Shown: positions 34,013 through 46,733 of the stretch, piece after piece | Layout of the letters: each line of letters opens with the position of its first letter | How positions within the stretch are numbered: position 1 is the first letter of the stretch | Assembly (NCBI GenBank): GCA_023374025.1 | Contig: SIJG01000002.1 | Span: forward strand, 154,998 to 218,997 | Reading direction: 5' to 3' | DNA from: Heterodera schachtii | Lineage: Eukaryota > Nematoda > Chromadorea > Rhabditida > Heteroderidae | DNA: 64,000 nt | The notes under the pieces: generated by a model | What the model was told of the DNA's origin: nothing | Database searches by the model: none | The model's input: only the letters and a program-made list of their open reading frames with translations | Made by a program: the position numbers and the translations under genes

Positions 34013-34287
34013 TAGAGACCGGACGGGATCGGGATCCCGCGGGATTTCTTCGGGATCCCGCGGGATTTCTTCGGGATCCCGCGGGATTAAATTCGGGATC
34101 CCGACCTCGGGATCCGTCCCGAACGATTTTTTAAATTCATCGGGATTGATCGGGATCGGGATTTCATCGGGATCCCGAATCGGGATCCGTCCCGATCGTT
34201 TTTCCAAAATGTTCGGGATTGGTCGGGATCGGGATTCAGTCGGGATCCCGACTCGGGATCCCTCCGACCCCAGTCGTCCGGTCTCTA
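34013..34287. mobile_element. 275-bp deletion derivative of the CGGGATCCCG element
   Basis: TAGAGACCGGAC ends and an exact 8-bp duplication. Read from the left, the first 180 bp match the reverse complement of the right end of the 24049-25665 element. The rest matches the reverse complement of its left end. So it is the parent's two ends joined directly, in opposite orientation, lacking the whole interior. Confidence 0.95.
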
Positions 34288-34555
34288 ATAACGATGTGAA
34301 CAAATGCAATTAAATGAATAAATAATTTAATTTTTTTCTCAAAAATTTCTCCTTCTCACTAATTCCCTTCTCTTTTCTCACCCAGACCCCCATTCTTACC
34401 AGTGCTTATTTAGTCCCGCCGGGACCGGGACTGGCAAAACCGGGACCGGGATTTCTGTTTTTCCAAAAACCGGGATCGGGACCGGGACCGGGACCTGAAA
34501 AAACCGGGAATTCCCGTCCCGGTCCCGATCCCGGTCCCGGTCCCGACCAACTCTA

Positions 34556-36719
34556 CTTTTAAACTTAAGTTTTGTTAAATGTTTAAATGTATTAATGTTG
34601 ATAATTTTTTAATCTCTCGTAATGTCCATTGTGTTTTGCACAATAATCTCGTGACTGTTTTTAATGTTTCAATAATTTTTTAATATTTATTCTGCAGATT
34701 GTTCTTAATTTATTATATGATTTTAGCATTTCTTTCTGTATTTTGCATTAACGAGAAAATTAATTAAATAATATTAAATTACAAATTCAATTATTATTTA
34801 TTAAATTTGTGTATTTTTTATTTCATTTCTTTTACAGATTTTACCATACATATTTTTCCATTTGTCATATAAATTATAAATGATACTGTGCATATATTCC
34901 ATTCTTCGGCTGATATTTCTGTCACTTTAAAAAATTTAATTTCTTTTAATTTTAATGTAAAAAAAATTAATTTCTTTTTTGAATATTATTTTGCTTTTTA
35001 AGTTTTATTTTAACTATTTTCTTTTACTTTTCCTTTCATATTCAAGTTAATATTTTTTTAATGTTTTAAAATATTAATTAATATTACTTTGTAATTTTAA
35101 TATTTTTATAAAATGGGTAAATTTATTGTTTAATATTTAATTAACATCTTATTATGAAATAAATAAAATATATATAAAATTACTCGAAGAAATTAGTTTC
35201 TTAATTAGTTGATTTTAACTGATTTTTGGCTTTTCTTATATATTTTAATTTCTTATTAACATTTTAATTTTACTTTTTAATTTTAAAGCTTATTTTTCTT
35301 TTTTTCATGTCTTTCTTCGGTCGTATTTCTGATGCTGGAAAATTTTTTCTTTATTCGTTATTTTGTGAAATTATTAATTTTTATTTCTTTTTAATTTTCC
35401 TCTTTTTTATTTTTCTTTCATTTACTTAAATATTTTGTATCTTAAAACTTTGAATTCCATTTTTTATGTTGTTTCCTTAAATTAATATACAATTACTTAG
35501 TATTAATTAATTGATTAATTAAAAAACTCAAATAATATTTTAAAAGGTTTTTATTTCGATTTCTTTATATTTTTATTTATTTTTATTATAAAGAAATAGA
35601 ATCATTTTATTTATGCGCTATTCCCATGTCATTTAAATCGGCTTCCAGTTTCCTAAAGCTATCTTTACTTTCATTCACTTTATTGCCATGGTTTAATATA
35701 TTTAATTTAAAATTAATAATATGTAATGCATTTTGAAATTTTATTTTTTATTTAAAAATCATTCTTTTATTTTTATGTGTTAGGTGCTTTGAAATATTAA
35801 TTTTTCACTTTTTTTATTTAGTATACCTATAAGAATAAAATATTTTTTCGCTATTTAATTAATTTTTTAGATTTTCATTTGTTTATCAATTATGCAAGAG
35901 TCAATAATATTAATTCAGTTCTGCTGATGTTACAGTATGCTCTGATGCCACGGATTTACATCGCATGTGATTGAGTTTATATGTGGTAATTAATTTATTT
36001 TTGTTATTTTCTCATATTAACGCTATTGTCAATTCTTTCTTCAAATCTAAATTCATGAATAATTAATAAAATAATAATTATTATTTTTCTTAAGTATTGT
36101 GCTCCAACAATTGTCAGAGTCTCTCATAATATTATGAGGTATTTTGTTAGTTCTCAGATGCTTTTCAATGGGTTTTTATATTTATTTCTGCAAATTTATT
36201 GTTTTTTATTCTGTGATTTCAGCATTATTTTCTGTATTTTATTAATGCTTAATTCCTGGCAAAGTCTTTACCCTTTTATTAATATTTTCTTTTTTTAATA
36301 ATTGGTGTCATATTTATTTAATTTTCGAATTTTTACCTTTTTAAATTTTAAAATAATTCATTAAAAATATTGAATTTAAAGAAATTACCATTTTTCAAAT
36401 AGCTTTAGAAATGCTATAAGTCTTTAAATTATCAAGCATTGAAATGACTTGGAAGTTTTTTCAAAAATATTATTGCTTTGCTATCGAATTCATCGAAATT
36501 TTAACAGTTTGTATTTATGGGTTTGTTCGCTTGAGTGTATATAATTCATTAATATATTTCTATTATGTATTTTCTTTTTTATTATAAATGATATCGGTTT
36601 TTTTCAGCAGCGGCTCAGCTAATAAATAAAGAATAATCCACAAAAAGTTTAATGTACATAGATATAGGAAAGGCGGGAAAATAAAAATAAAAAAAATTGA
36701 AGTTCCAAAGACAAACTCT
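34556..36719. other. AT-rich background, no gene seen
   Basis: Contains repeat P at 34838-34936. Nothing else recognised; all frames are short. Confidence 0.55.
34838..34936 (+). repeat. Dispersed repeat P, copy
   Basis: ACCATACATATTTTTCCATTT, AATGATACTGTGCATATATT and TTCTTCGGCTGATATTTCTG. The inverted copy at 44930-45030 matches at most positions. Confidence 0.75.
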
Positions 36720-36728
36720 CTCCGAATT
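36720..36728 (+). other. 9-bp target duplication, left
   Basis: CTCCGAATT, repeated exactly at 37623-37631. Nine bases is the length made by Mutator-like transposases. Confidence 0.9.
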
Positions 36729-37622
36729 GGTTAGCCGACTTTTGCGCCGCGGACATTTGCGCCGCACCATTTGCGCCGCGACACTTGCGCCGCTCAGCAA
36801 AAAAGACAATTGCGCCGCGGACATTTGCGCCGTGCCATTTGCGCCGCGACACTTGCGCCGCCTAACAAAAACGACATTTGCGCCGCGAAATTTGCGCCGC
36901 TCATCAAAAATTTTATAAGATTAATCCAACAATTTTTCTAAATTAGAATCGATTAATATTCAATCAAAAATCGCGAAATAGAGGCGAAGAATTAAAACCT
37001 GTGTTTTTTTCAAAATTAAAATCGATGTAAATAACTTTTTAACAATTTTAATGACAAAAAATAAAACATAAATTTCATCTTTTTTGAATAAAAAGCAAAA
37101 TTGAATTAAAAGCCGCTGGAAAAATAACTAAAACTCTAAAAATTCCCCTCCCTACTAATCAATTCCAACTATTTTTTGAGCTGTGGGCGGTCAAGAATCC
37201 GTGAGTAGGACTAATTCAAACAGTGTCAGTCTGTTTTAGTTGTTATGTTTCTTCATTTTTCATATCTTTGATAAACCTAATCAATGTTAAGATTTTTAAT
37301 GATTAAAATTAAAAAAATTTAATGTCTATCTTTAAGACAAGTAATTTTTTGAAATTTTTTAATTCATTATTTTTGTTGTTGGTTTTTAGTGTAAATCTTT
37401 AGTAAAAAATTGAAATGAAAATATTATTTTTGACTGCGCGGCGCAAATGTCCATTTTTGCTAGGCGGCGCAAATGTCGCGGCGCAAATGGAGCGGCGCAA
37501 ATATCCGCGGCGCAACTGTCTGCGGCGCAAATGACGCGGCGCAAGTGTCGACTTTGCTGAGCGGCGCAAATGTCCATTTTTGCTGTGCGGCGCAAATGGC
37601 GCGGCGCAAATGTCGCATCACC
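36729..37622. mobile_element. Mutator-like foldback element 'GCGCCGC', 894 bp, perfect 9-bp TSD
   Basis: Left 175 bp are an array of TTTGCGCCGCGACA-type words; the right 185 bp are the same words inverted (GCGGCGCAAATGTC). Tips read GGTTAGCCGACTTTTGCGCC and, inverted, GGTGATGCGACATTTGCGCC. A perfect 9-bp duplication supports Mutator-like transposition. The interior (36905-37430) has one balanced stretch at 37140-37250 (TGTGGGCGGTCAAGAATCCG) but no convincing frame. Cys/Arg/Ala-rich frames over the arrays are artefacts of the repeat. Confidence 0.9.
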
Positions 37623-37631
37623 CTCCGAATT

Positions 37632-38462
37632 ATAGAAAATATATAATTTTAAATTTGTTTAAATAAAATAGGAAAATTTCTTTAATAATTTTATTTTCTT
37701 TATTTTCAGTAATTATTATGTTTTTAATGGTTTTTCGATCGTAAAACACTTTGTTCTCTAACTTTCTTTTTTCTTTTACTATTGGATTTACATTAAAATA
37801 ATCGTTATTTTCTGCGCTTGATTTTTTATGTATTAGTTGAAATTCATTAGTCTTTTTTTATATCATCTTCTGCAACCCCTGATATTATTATTTTTTAATT
37901 TTATATCTCTTCTAACGATTTAAATTTTGATAATTATTAAATAAATAATTTTTTGAAGTATTTTGAATGGATTGCTTAAAAAGCAGAGGGGTCGATTTAG
38001 AAAGATATGAACAGCTGATCGAGATAATTAATATTATGAATAGATGAAAAAATAATTAAATTTAATATTGATTAAAAAAATAATAGCTATTAAGAAATTT
38101 TTCAAAATAATTAGCATTTTGCGTGATCAGAATAAAAAGTGTTTTATTTTAGTTGAAAAATTATGATATTTTATCTTTTTTTAATTTCATATTTAATGAA
38201 ATAAATGCGTTAAAAAAAGACAAAAAGTGACAAATATATGACTATAATATGAAAAAATTTAATTATATTTATTAATCTTAATTAGTTCAGTTTTGCATAA
38301 AAATAAATTGGGAATTCGATCACGAAATTAAATAAATCTGTGAAGAGCAGCAAGTTTTAAGTAAAATAAAATAAATTTTAAAAAAAGTAAAATTTAAACA
38401 TGGAACAGTGAGAGAAAGACAAAAAAAAGAAAATTTGCAATTAAAAACATTTAGCTAATTGA
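37632..38462. other. AT-rich background with repeat Q
   Basis: TTTTGAATGGATTGCTTAAA, AGCAGAGGGGTCGATTTAG and AAGATATGAA at 37962-38014 recur at 58600-58652. No gene seen. Confidence 0.5.
37962..38014 (+). repeat. Dispersed repeat Q, copy 1
   Basis: About 50 bp matching 58600-58652 with few changes. In both places it stands alone in AT-rich sequence. Confidence 0.65.
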
Positions 38463-38603
38463 ATGAAGCATTTGGAAACAACCAACATCATTTACGTAAA
38501 TCTATCGGATTTAGTTAGTGATGGATCAGTCCAAGGCAATGATCGAGAGAATCTCAACATCTCAAAACAAAAAAATACTGCCTTCAATCTCTTCCAGTAT
38601 TGA
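38463..38603 (+). CDS. Coding-like small ORF, 46 aa, unknown
   Basis: An ATG-started frame of 46 codons, with a TGA directly before the ATG, lies in an island of balanced composition (about 38450-38610) inside very AT-rich DNA. The predicted peptide is polar with Asn, Ser, Asp and Gln and segments such as TTNIIYVNLSDLVSDGS. It has no membrane segment and I recognise no family. The opposite strand also has a coding-like stretch that ends at a possible splice donor (GTAAATG at 38497, complement), so an exon on the minus strand is an alternative. Chance or a captured fragment cannot be excluded. Confidence 0.25.
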   Translation: MKHLETTNIIYVNLSDLVSDGSVQGNDRENLNISKQKNTAFNLFQY

Positions 38604-41600
38604 ATAAATATTCTGAAATTTATATATAAAAAACAAAATTTATTTTCCAATTTATTTTATTCTTCTATCGTATTCACTTCAAAATTTATTTTTTTATAGT
38701 TTTTTCATCGGCAATAAATAATTTATTTTTATTTTTTACTGCCAACTTTCATGTTATATTTTTCTTTTTTTTATTCTTGTTTATCTGGGTCGCATTTATT
38801 GTCTTTGACGATTTGGTACTTTTAAAATGCTTGTTGTTTGCCCTTAAGCAAGGCTGAAATATTTTTGAAAATTAAAGCTAAAACAATCGATAAATTTTAT
38901 TCCAAATAAAAATGTGTGAATTTGAGGAAAATAATAAAAATAAAAGGGATAAATAAATAATTATTTGGTTTCAAAATGTAATTAACTCATGTAATTTCAA
39001 ATTGTAATCATAATTAATTAAAGGAATATTGATTGATTTCTTATTATGATGGGTTTTTAAGTAACAACCCATCACCATCTAATAACTTGTTTGCTTTAAA
39101 TAAAAGGATTTTTTCATAATTATTAAATTATTTAAATTATTAAATTTTGTTGGTTCACTTTATTTAATTTTTAATTTAAAAAAAAATGTTATATAATTAT
39201 TTTACCATGGTATTAACCCGAGTATAATACAAATGTCGATATATTTTTCAATTAGTTTTAATTTGGTATTATAATATGAATTATTACTTATTTTTGAATA
39301 TATAATTGGTTGAGAGTAGTACTAATTAAAAATTGCATAATTCATTTTTTGATTTAATAATATGCAAAATGAATGCAAAATGACCCGCCAAATAAATTTT
39401 TTGAAATTTAAATTGCAGATATCATAAAGAAAATTGCTATATAATAAAAGCATTTAAATAAATCCCCATGGTGTTCAATTCAAATTAATTAATGTGAGCT
39501 TTTTTAATCAAGGATTTAACGGACAATAGCAAAAGCAAAAATTCAATTAGAAATAAAATAAAAATTGCAAATTTAATTTTGATTTTAATATTGGAGAGGG
39601 ATGGTGCAAAAATTGGAAATTATTATTTCTCGTAGGGAATCGCTGCCAATTCCGAAAAAACCAATGCAAAAAGTTTGTAAATTTCAAATGCATTGCGGTT
39701 TTTATCAATTTAAATTCTATCACATCTTTTTTCCGTTCTATAAAAATCCAAAAATGAAAAGAAAAAATTTATCTTTATTTTTTATTCAAAAGGATATTTA
39801 TCCATATTTCGTAATATAAATTTCACGATATTATTATTTAATTGTTCACTAAATATTTTAATTGTTTTAAATGCATTATTTCTTTATAATTTATATTATT
39901 CTTAATTTATTAATTAATAAATATGCTATAATCTCATATATTTTTGGGGAAAAAATATTGTTGAATTTAGTCATATAAAATTTGTATTATTTCTTTTTAA
40001 ATAAAATTTTTTTTTAATTTAAATCCATGTCGCGTATGTTTTGCTAATTTGACACTGTAGAAGTAAATAATTATTTGGATTTTCATTTTATATGTAATTT
40101 TGGAATAAATTTAATTAGTATAAATAAAATAGCTTTTGTTTTTTTTAATTTCAAAAATATGTAAAAATTGGTCAATCCTCAAAATAAAATCTTTTTTTCA
40201 CAATATTAGCAAAATTTGGTTATCCAAATTTATAAACAAATTTAAATGGATTATTTTTGTTATTTATTATTTTACTATGAAAGTGTTAAAACTGTTTTAA
40301 TTTTATTTAATTTATTTTATGAATTTATTATTATTTGACTATTTTCACTCCCTTGCCAAGCCAACACCACCACCATTGCTGTGATGACATTCATTAATAA
40401 GAGTTTTTATAAATTTTTAATTATAATCGCAAGCAAAATATATTTAGATTAACAATTTCTGTTTTTATTTTTGTGTCATAATTTGGATTAATTAAGAAAA
40501 ACAAAATATTTTTTTCGGCTTTAACTTCTTATTATGTTTCGGTTTATTCAAATAATTTTCTGAATATTCTTTTTCTTTTTAGTACCCGTTTTAATTAACC
40601 TTTAAAATGAATGTATTGGACAAATAATAATGAGAATCAATTGTTTAGTTTGATTGTCGATTAATTTAATTATCATAATAGCCTTGATTCTGTTTTATAT
40701 TTAATTTATATTTAATTTAATGAATTTATTATTATTTTCCTATTTTTCACTCACTTGGCATCATTAATAGAATTTGTTTTTATGAATATTTTTATAAAGT
40801 ACAAAAGAATTTAATTTTTATATTTTAATAATAAGAAATAATTTAATTTGTATTAAAATGAGTTTAGTTTTAAATAATTGACACAGCTTTAATAAAGGTT
40901 TTATTTGTTAATTTCTTTTTTAAAATTAATTATTATAGCTTTTTAATTTATCAATAATTTTATTTTTTTTCATTTTTATAAATTAATGTTCAACTGCTCT
41001 CAGTTATGTCAATTTACTTTTAAATAAAAAAATTTTTTTATGAATATTTATTTATAAACTTTTTAGATTATATTGAAATAATATAAAAATAATTTATTAC
41101 AAATTCCTTTAAAATAATTCTGGGTTCTTTTATTTGTTTTTATAGAATATTTTACTCTCATGAATTTATTCTTAAACTCTTATTTATTCCTTTAAAACAA
41201 AAATTTTTACAAAAATTTTAATTTTAATTTATAATATAAATATTCTTAATTTTGAATTATATTAAAAATCAAACATTTATTTTTTGCTTTGTATTTTTAT
41301 TATTAATAAATTTAGAAAAAAAAGATTTAATATTTATTTGGTATAATTCTGTACCAACTTAAATATATTTTCATTATTAATCTAATGCCATATCTTCTCG
41401 TTTTTTAAATTTTTTGGCTCATTAGTCACCAGAAAGAGGATTTTTTGAAAAAGAGGATTGACAAATTTTTGTGGTTTTTTGATAGAAACGTGGTAAAAAC
41501 GCATGATTTTTTAAAAAATTAGCTAATTTGGCAAAATGTTCGAACTTTTTCTTCAAATCTTAATATTTTTGAAAAATTCTCATTTTATGAATTTTAATTA

Positions 41601-41751
41601 ATTAATTTCCTTTAGATAATTTATACAAAAAAAATAAATGTCATAGAAATTCAAATTTCTCCTTTCTACGAGAAAGAATTAATGGAGTGATTAAGCAGGC
41701 CAAAAATGATGCGGTTTTTCATTGCACAAGTACAATTTTGGCATAATTTTT

Positions 41752-41790
41752 CCCCAGCCGCGCTTATCGGCACCGCTAGACCCCTAAAAA
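41752..41790 (-). repeat. GC core module fragment, minus orientation
   Basis: TTTTTCCCCAGCCGCGCTTAT followed by CGGCACCGCTAGACCCC, in an otherwise AT-rich setting (possible host element 41390-42060, ends not found). Confidence 0.5.
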
Positions 41791-42215
41791 TCCCTTATTT
41801 TCTTAAAAATAACTAAAAAAAATTTCAATCCCGATTACAAATATAGGTTTGCTAATTTACTCTCCAAAATTGTTAAAATCAATGATGTGAGGTGAGAAAT
41901 ACAGAATTTAATGCTATATTTATTGATAACTTTTGCAAAATGTTCTGGTTGACATCAAAAATTGATTTTTTGGGGCCTGGTGTTCTCAATTGTTTTTCAT
42001 TTTTTATGTTTTAAAAAATGAGGATTGTTTATGGCTGAGATGAAGATTTTAAACTTTTGTGATCGCATCTCTGAAGTAAACACCTTTTATTAATTAATTA
42101 GAATTAATTTAATTTTTCTCCATTCATTTTTGCTCTTATTATTTATTAATAGATGTTTTAGCTTTTTTTAAATTCCATTTAATATTTATTTTCACATTTA
42201 TTAATTTTTTTACCT

Positions 42216-42296
42216 TCGAAATATCGCTATTTTATTTATTTTTAAACTCATGCGTACAGCCCTTCTTTCTGCAACCGCATCCACCTTAAGTATTTG
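42216..42296 (+). repeat. Dispersed repeat S, copy
   Basis: CTTCGAAATATCGCTATTTT, TTTTTAAACTCATGCGTACAGC and TTTCTGCAACC. Confidence 0.55.
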
Positions 42297-43019
42297 TATT
42301 ATTTGATTTTCTTTTATTTTAGACACATCTTATTTTGAATTTTTATCGTTTTTTGCATTTTTATTTATAGCTTACATCAAAATTTTTATTAGGCCAAAAA
42401 GTACATGAAAATTAAAATATTTGTTTATATGTTCTTTGGTGAAATATTTATATTAATAAATTATTTAGATAAATTATTGTTTTATACAATAGGCTATCAA
42501 TTAGCGCAATTAAACGAATTAAATTAATTTTAAATTTTAGGAATCAAAATAATTATTTTTTTGTTTAAATTACAAAGTTCAATTGGGTAACTTTTACCTG
42601 TATTTGGTTAATAATAGAACAAAATGTAAATCGTTTATTTAAGTGTTTATTGCTTTAAAAGAAAATTATAGGTTCAAAACTTTGAAGGCAAGTAACTTAT
42701 AATTTTATTTTTAGTTGGTTTTATTAATTTTCTGGCTATTCTTATATATTTTTATTTTATATTAACAAATTAATTTTTATTTAATTTTTTCATTTTCTTT
42801 AATCATGTCTTTTGAATCTTTGTACTGTAATTCTCTCTCGTCTACTTTATTAAAATATGACTGATTATTTTTATTCCTTAATTAACTTTTTTACAATCAA
42901 ATTCATTCAATTTTATGTGAAGTGAAATAATTTTAACAGAATATATTTAGTTTAGGATCACATCGAATAACATTAATTAAATAGGTAATTATATAAACCA
43001 AAAAATATGTGCGGATAAA

Positions 43020-43151
43020 ATGTATTATTATCAAAATATTTTTGCATATTTATTTATTTCATCACCAGGAAAGTCTCAGTCCCGGCTGAAAAATGCTGAC
43101 CCTACATGGAAGGACCCTAAATTCCCAAAAAAAAAAGAAAGTTTTAATTAA
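43020..43151 (+). CDS. Coding-like small ORF, 43 aa, unknown
   Basis: An ATG-started frame of 43 codons. The 5' half is AT-rich (Tyr, Phe, Ile); the 3' half, from 43065, is a GC-richer island encoding a basic, Pro/Lys-rich tail with SRLKNADPTWKDPKFPKKK. A possible acceptor, TTTCATCACCAG, precedes the island at 43067, so the island may be an exon and not the end of a 43-codon gene. Family unknown; chance remains possible. Confidence 0.22.
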   Translation: MYYYQNIFAYLFISSPGKSQSRLKNADPTWKDPKFPKKKESFN

Positions 43152-46100
43152 ATAATAAAAAAACCTTTTTAATATGGTAATTAAAAAAAATTAATTTTAA
43201 CAAATGAAATCATTTTTTTTTGTACATATAAATTTTTATTTTTATTTCAAAAGATTAAACCCAAAAATAATATAAACAAAATATATTTATAAATAATGTA
43301 ATTAGGAGGTTTTAAAATAAATTTATATTTTTTTGTAAAACTGGTGCAAGTAAAAATTAAAATGAAAAGTTTAAATTAAACCTAATTTAATTCATCAAAG
43401 GCGAAAAAGTAATTTTTAATTGGAAATTTATTTAATGAAAAGAAACTTTAGTATAATTAAAATGGAGAAAAATAGAAAATATATTATTAAAGGAAAAATA
43501 AAATTCCTTTAAAAAATATAGCCTAAAATTAAAGTAAAAATGAATAAGTGCCTTAGAGAGAAATGATTTATAAATTTTAAAATCTACATAAAAATGGGGG
43601 TTATGAAATTCTAAAAATTATGGAAAAATAAATTATCGCAAAAGGAAACCAAAGAAATGTTGGAAAAAATCAAGACCAAGGACATGAGAAGAATAAATAA
43701 AATAAATAAATTAACAAATTAAAAATGCTTATTCACATTTCCGGAATTAGAACGGAATTCAAAATTAGCTTAAATATATCAGCTAATATTTTTGTATTGA
43801 CTCTGCATAATTTTTTAACAAAATATATGGAACATTCATTATCCGGTAAAGTGGAATTTCGTCTATTAAAAAACTAAAAAGTGAACTAATTTATTTATTT
43901 ATTAAGTTAAATTGAAGAACTAATTGAAAACAGCACTTACATGAAGCGATGATTCTAAATGTATTTGGGATTTTTTGCCTAAAAAAAAAAAAAAATTAAA
44001 TTTTGTAAAATTTTCAATTGTTTATTTAAAATAAAATAAATAATCATTTAAAAATTAGTTCACATAAAAAACATTTTTATCAGGGTTGAAAACTATCATT
44101 TATTTAAAAAGAAACAAATAGCATATTTTCATTGTCCATAATTATTATAACGATTTTTGTGTGATTTTTTAAAAATATGAAAAAATTTGCATTTAAATCG
44201 ATATTCGACAACAACATTTTATTATTGCTAATTAAAAGGCACCAAAAGTAAAATTAATTCAATTCTAAAAAACTGAAAAAAGATTTTCAATATAAAATAA
44301 TAACAAAATAATTATTAAATCAATAATTGAAAGAGCAGTTCCGTGGAGTCAAAAACAACGTAAATTAAAAAAGAAAATAAATTATTTGAGCAAAGCAACG
44401 TTAAAATAACAAAATTAAATAAATAATTCGAAAAAATTAATTAATTAACTTTTAAGCAAAAAAATTATAATCAAATCAAAATATAAAAAATGTAGTGAGC
44501 CGCGTGACTAGAAATTTATAAAAATCTTAATTTAATCTTTTATAAATTTTAAACAACAAATAATAATTATTTAATTATTTCATAAAAATTTCAAAAAATC
44601 AAAAAGAAGATTTTGCAATTTATTTTCTGCTTTTTCTTTGTTTCCCCCTCAATGACCGGGAAAGGATTTACCGGGATTCAAATAAATATTTGTCAGACAA
44701 ATTTAATTGAAATATTCTCTTCTAATTTATCCCAATTTTTAATTTACCGATGGAAAACGAATTTTAAACAAATTTATTTTCCATTTTTCAATAATTAGTA
44801 CAGTTTCTTATGTTATATTTATCTTGAAAATATTGATTTTTTCTACTTTTTTTAAAGTAATTGAAATTATGTGTTGGTGTTAATAAATTATTAAAAATAA
44901 AATAAATTTGCACATTGTATAAAAATTAAATTTTTTTAAGGTGACAGAATATCAGCCGAAGAATAGAAAATATGCACAGTATCATTTATATTTTATATGA
45001 GAAATGGAAAAATGTGCGGTGAAATTTGTGAAAAATCAAAAATAAAAAAAAAACAAAAATTAAACTTTTTAAAAACATAGAAAGAAATGGTAAAATCATA
45101 TAAAAATTAACAATAAATTTGAAAAATAAATATTAAGCAAATCATTTATACAAATTATCCACTCTGCTTTATCAATTTCCTTATCTTTTCCTAAATTGAA
45201 CATATTATTTATTTTTTGTGAGTGATTTATTTAATTAATTTTTTAATATTTTCATAAATATTTTAAATGATTTAAATTTCTCTTTCATTTTTCTCTATCA
45301 TTTCTTGAAGGTTCATTTAATTGATTTTTGCATTCCAATTTTGTTTAATTTATTTTAAATGCCGGTGTTCATTTCAGTTCCTTTAAGATTCTGTCATTGG
45401 TTTTAGTGATTTCGGCTGAATGAAAATATTTGCATTTGCTGTTATATTTTTAAATTTCATTTATTTCACTATAGAACATTTAAATAGAGTTTTATTTATT
45501 TTTATTAAACGCGATTCAACGCATGTTCTGGTAGCTGCTGCTGCTGCTTGAATAATCAGCCATGTAGCTTTTTGGCTTTTCTTTTTTTTTATTAATTTTA
45601 ACTGAATAATTATTAAAATTGAATTCATTTAATTTTATTTTGATATAATTACCGAATTAAGATATGTTTTCACTTCCGAAATATTTCATTAGTAATTCTT
45701 ACGATAATTTCATACCTGTTCTTATAATAAGATTCATAATTATTACTATATTTAAATATGTGTTATTTAATAGATGAACTATTTTTTGGGTAATTATAAT
45801 TAATTCATTCTTTAATATAAAATATTACTTTCTCATCTATCGATTAAATCTATCTTATTAATATTATTTTTTTTAATCTTTCAATAACTTTTTCGATTTA
45901 AGAGCTTAAGTGAATAAGATTTTTTATTGAAATTTATAATTAAAAATAATTTAATCTGAATTTTAAAATTTATTTATAAATAGCAATTTAATTTATTTGT
46001 TTTTCCAAGCTTTAATTGTTCTCTATCAAAATATGATTATTTAATAATAATATTTATCTATTATTAAACTTCTATGCTTCTCCCCATGGCTTAAAATCAG

Positions 46101-46733
46101 GCTGATTATCTTCGTAAGTTTGGCCTAATAGCCGTTAAATCTTCTCATAATTTATTTGGTTTTTTTTTAATTACTATATTTTGTCATAAAATGATTTTTT
46201 AAGCATGTTTATTAATTAACATAGGTAATGAATGATATTTATATTGGTATCATTGAAATATTGATATACTGTGATTATTTGGAATATCAATATTGTTTTT
46301 ATTTCAATTATTTTTTCTTTTGTAATTTTGTAATTTTTATTTTTCTTTAAGAATATCTATAAAGCTATGATTTTTTAAATATAAAATATAATAATTTCTT
46401 TAAAATTCGATAAAAATTTATTTTTATTTTTTATTTAAATAAACTTATATTTATTCTATTGTTTTCAATTAAAAAAAAAACAAAAAAATTTCCCACCCTA
46501 CGGGTCCTTTATTTTTTTAAGAATAAAATTTGCAAAATAAAGTTGGCAATCATTTAAATTTTAAATAAAATTCTCGCGTTTAATTTTCAAAAAAAAATAT
46601 TTCGCTTGACATTTAGTGTTTATTTTTGTAAAATTAAAGTATTCATTTAATTATTTCTTTAAAATTCAATAAAATTAAGAATTTTAGTTTTTTAATTTAA
46701 ATTAAAGATATTTATTTTTTTCTTGTTTTTCAG
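43152..46733. other. AT-rich background, A-rich strand, no gene seen
   Basis: Contains repeat P inverted at 44930-45030 and a short CTG run (45536-45548). A 61-codon frame at 44613-44798 lacks any recognisable feature. Confidence 0.55.
44930..45030 (-). repeat. Dispersed repeat P, inverted copy
   Basis: GTGACAGAATATCAGCCGAA, ATATGCACAGTATCATTTAT and GAAATGGAAAAATGTGCGGT are the reverse complement of the 34838 copy. Confidence 0.75.

Larger units (their letters stand above)
33264..34555. mobile_element. hAT-like element 'CGGGACC', 1292 bp with nested element, perfect 8-bp TSD
   Basis: The 20-bp ends TAGAGTTGGTCGGGACCGGG are inverted repeats, and CTTTTAAA is duplicated exactly on both sides (33256-33263 and 34556-34563). 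The subterminal zones are CCGGGACCGGGACC arrays. Inside are a GC core module with a 13-G run (33711-33760), a second G-rich block at 33585, a tRNA-like stretch on the minus strand (33937-34005), and a complete 275-bp element with its own duplication at 34005-34295. The nested copy must be younger. Confidence 0.94.
38604..43019. other. AT-rich background, mostly featureless
   Basis: Four kilobases of low-complexity AT sequence without convincing frames. The 72-codon frame at 39601-39819 is Lys/Phe-rich and looks like chance. A GC core fragment is at 41752-41790 and a repeat S copy at 42216. Confidence 0.6.

Noticed and set aside
24027..34309. Frames of 60-106 codons rich in Arg, Asp, Pro, Ile over CGGGATCCCG and CGGGACC arrays
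   Set aside because: They are translations of transposon subterminal repeats, present on both strands.
36615..37595. Ala/Arg/Cys-rich frames over the GCGCC repeats
   Set aside because: Low-complexity product of the repeat word; similar frames appear on both strands and at 60254-60511.
39601..39819. 72-codon Lys/Phe-rich frame
   Set aside because: No domain, AT-driven residue content, no neighbours; likely chance.
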